64,000 nucleotides of DNA from Bacteroidales bacterium (GTDB lineage Bacteria; Bacteroidota; Bacteroidia; Bacteroidales; UBA932). Under the pieces are notes generated by a model. That model saw only the letters and a program-made list of their open reading frames with translations, was not told the origin of the DNA and did not search any database. Positions 63,938-64,000 of the stretch are shown here, piece by piece. Numbering within the stretch: the stretch's first letter is position 1; every line of letters begins with the position of its first letter. The stretch spans positions 1-64,000 of the forward strand of contig JAFQHE010000062.1 in the NCBI GenBank assembly GCA_017398125.1, read 5' to 3'. Both the position numbers and the translations under genes were made by a program.

Positions 63938-64000
63938 GGAAATTTTTTGCAAAGTAAATCTGCAAATAGACCAACAACATCATATTCGCTCAAATAATGG

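Noticed and set aside
1-64000. CRISPR array, tRNA, rRNA, IS element or prophage
   Set aside because: No direct-repeat array, cloverleaf, rRNA signature, transposase or phage gene was found by reading; neighbours are core genes with uniform style.

Overview
The window is chromosomal DNA from a member of the Bacteroidota, most likely order Bacteroidales. The evidence is two SusC/SusD pairs, promoters of the Bacteroides type (a -33 TTG and a -7 TAnnTTTG), a Bacteroidota-type rseC-rnfBCDGEA operon, an ECF sigma gene beside an anti-sigma/outer-membrane-barrel fusion, a deoxynucleoside kinase, and few Shine-Dalgarno sequences. The region looks like core genome. I see no phage, integrase, insertion sequence, CRISPR array, tRNA or rRNA gene.

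Layout. 1-7016: the 5' part of a DUF1846 gene (minus), then a membrane acyltransferase (DUF5009), a YfcE-like phosphoesterase, an S9 dipeptidyl peptidase and an OmpP1/FadL-like channel. 7155-13631: comM and tsaE; on the minus strand waaA (Kdo transferase) and a NamZ-like muramidase; then mlaE-mlaF. 13662-27796: the ECF sigma and anti-sigma/barrel pair, nhaD, a TPR protein, an EnvC-like activator, a deoxynucleoside kinase, pcm, an MBL-fold hydrolase, a lytic transglycosylase, uvrA and a TGS-nucleoside kinase fusion. 28008-39084 (minus): guaB, two SurA-type chaperones and an OstA/LptA-like protein, followed by SusC/SusD pair 1. 39172-44117: a radical SAM protein and YhcH (minus), then an NlpC/P60 peptidase, a Tat-exported dipeptide epimerase, a small conserved protein and a YgjP-like metalloprotease. 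44236-54143: rpsO, pnp, glyA (minus), a SpoU methyltransferase and SusC/SusD pair 2. 54562-63873 (minus): a C4 zinc-ribbon coiled coil, dnaB, a DUF3108 protein, rseC-rnfBCDGEA and a small TPR protein.

The main theme is the cell envelope: lipid A core (waaA), OMP and LPS biogenesis (SurA-like proteins, OstA), phospholipid transport (mlaEF), peptidoglycan turnover (NamZ, transglycosylase, EnvC, NlpC/P60 with epimerase), nutrient import (SusCD, FadL) and an envelope-stress-type sigma module. Rnf and NhaD handle membrane ion energetics.

Two unexplained signals stand out, and neither is a conventional gene. (1) The 10-mer TTCCCGACAG occurs ten times exactly, on both strands and in several reading frames, against about 0.1 expected by chance, which suggests a selected DNA word such as a Chi, uptake or segregation site. 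(2) Three dispersed elements of about 95-115 bp (9281, 47024, 49154) share a 13-bp inner stem with compensatory base changes and a conserved 5' flank. They look like a structured repeat or terminator family placed at gene 3' ends.
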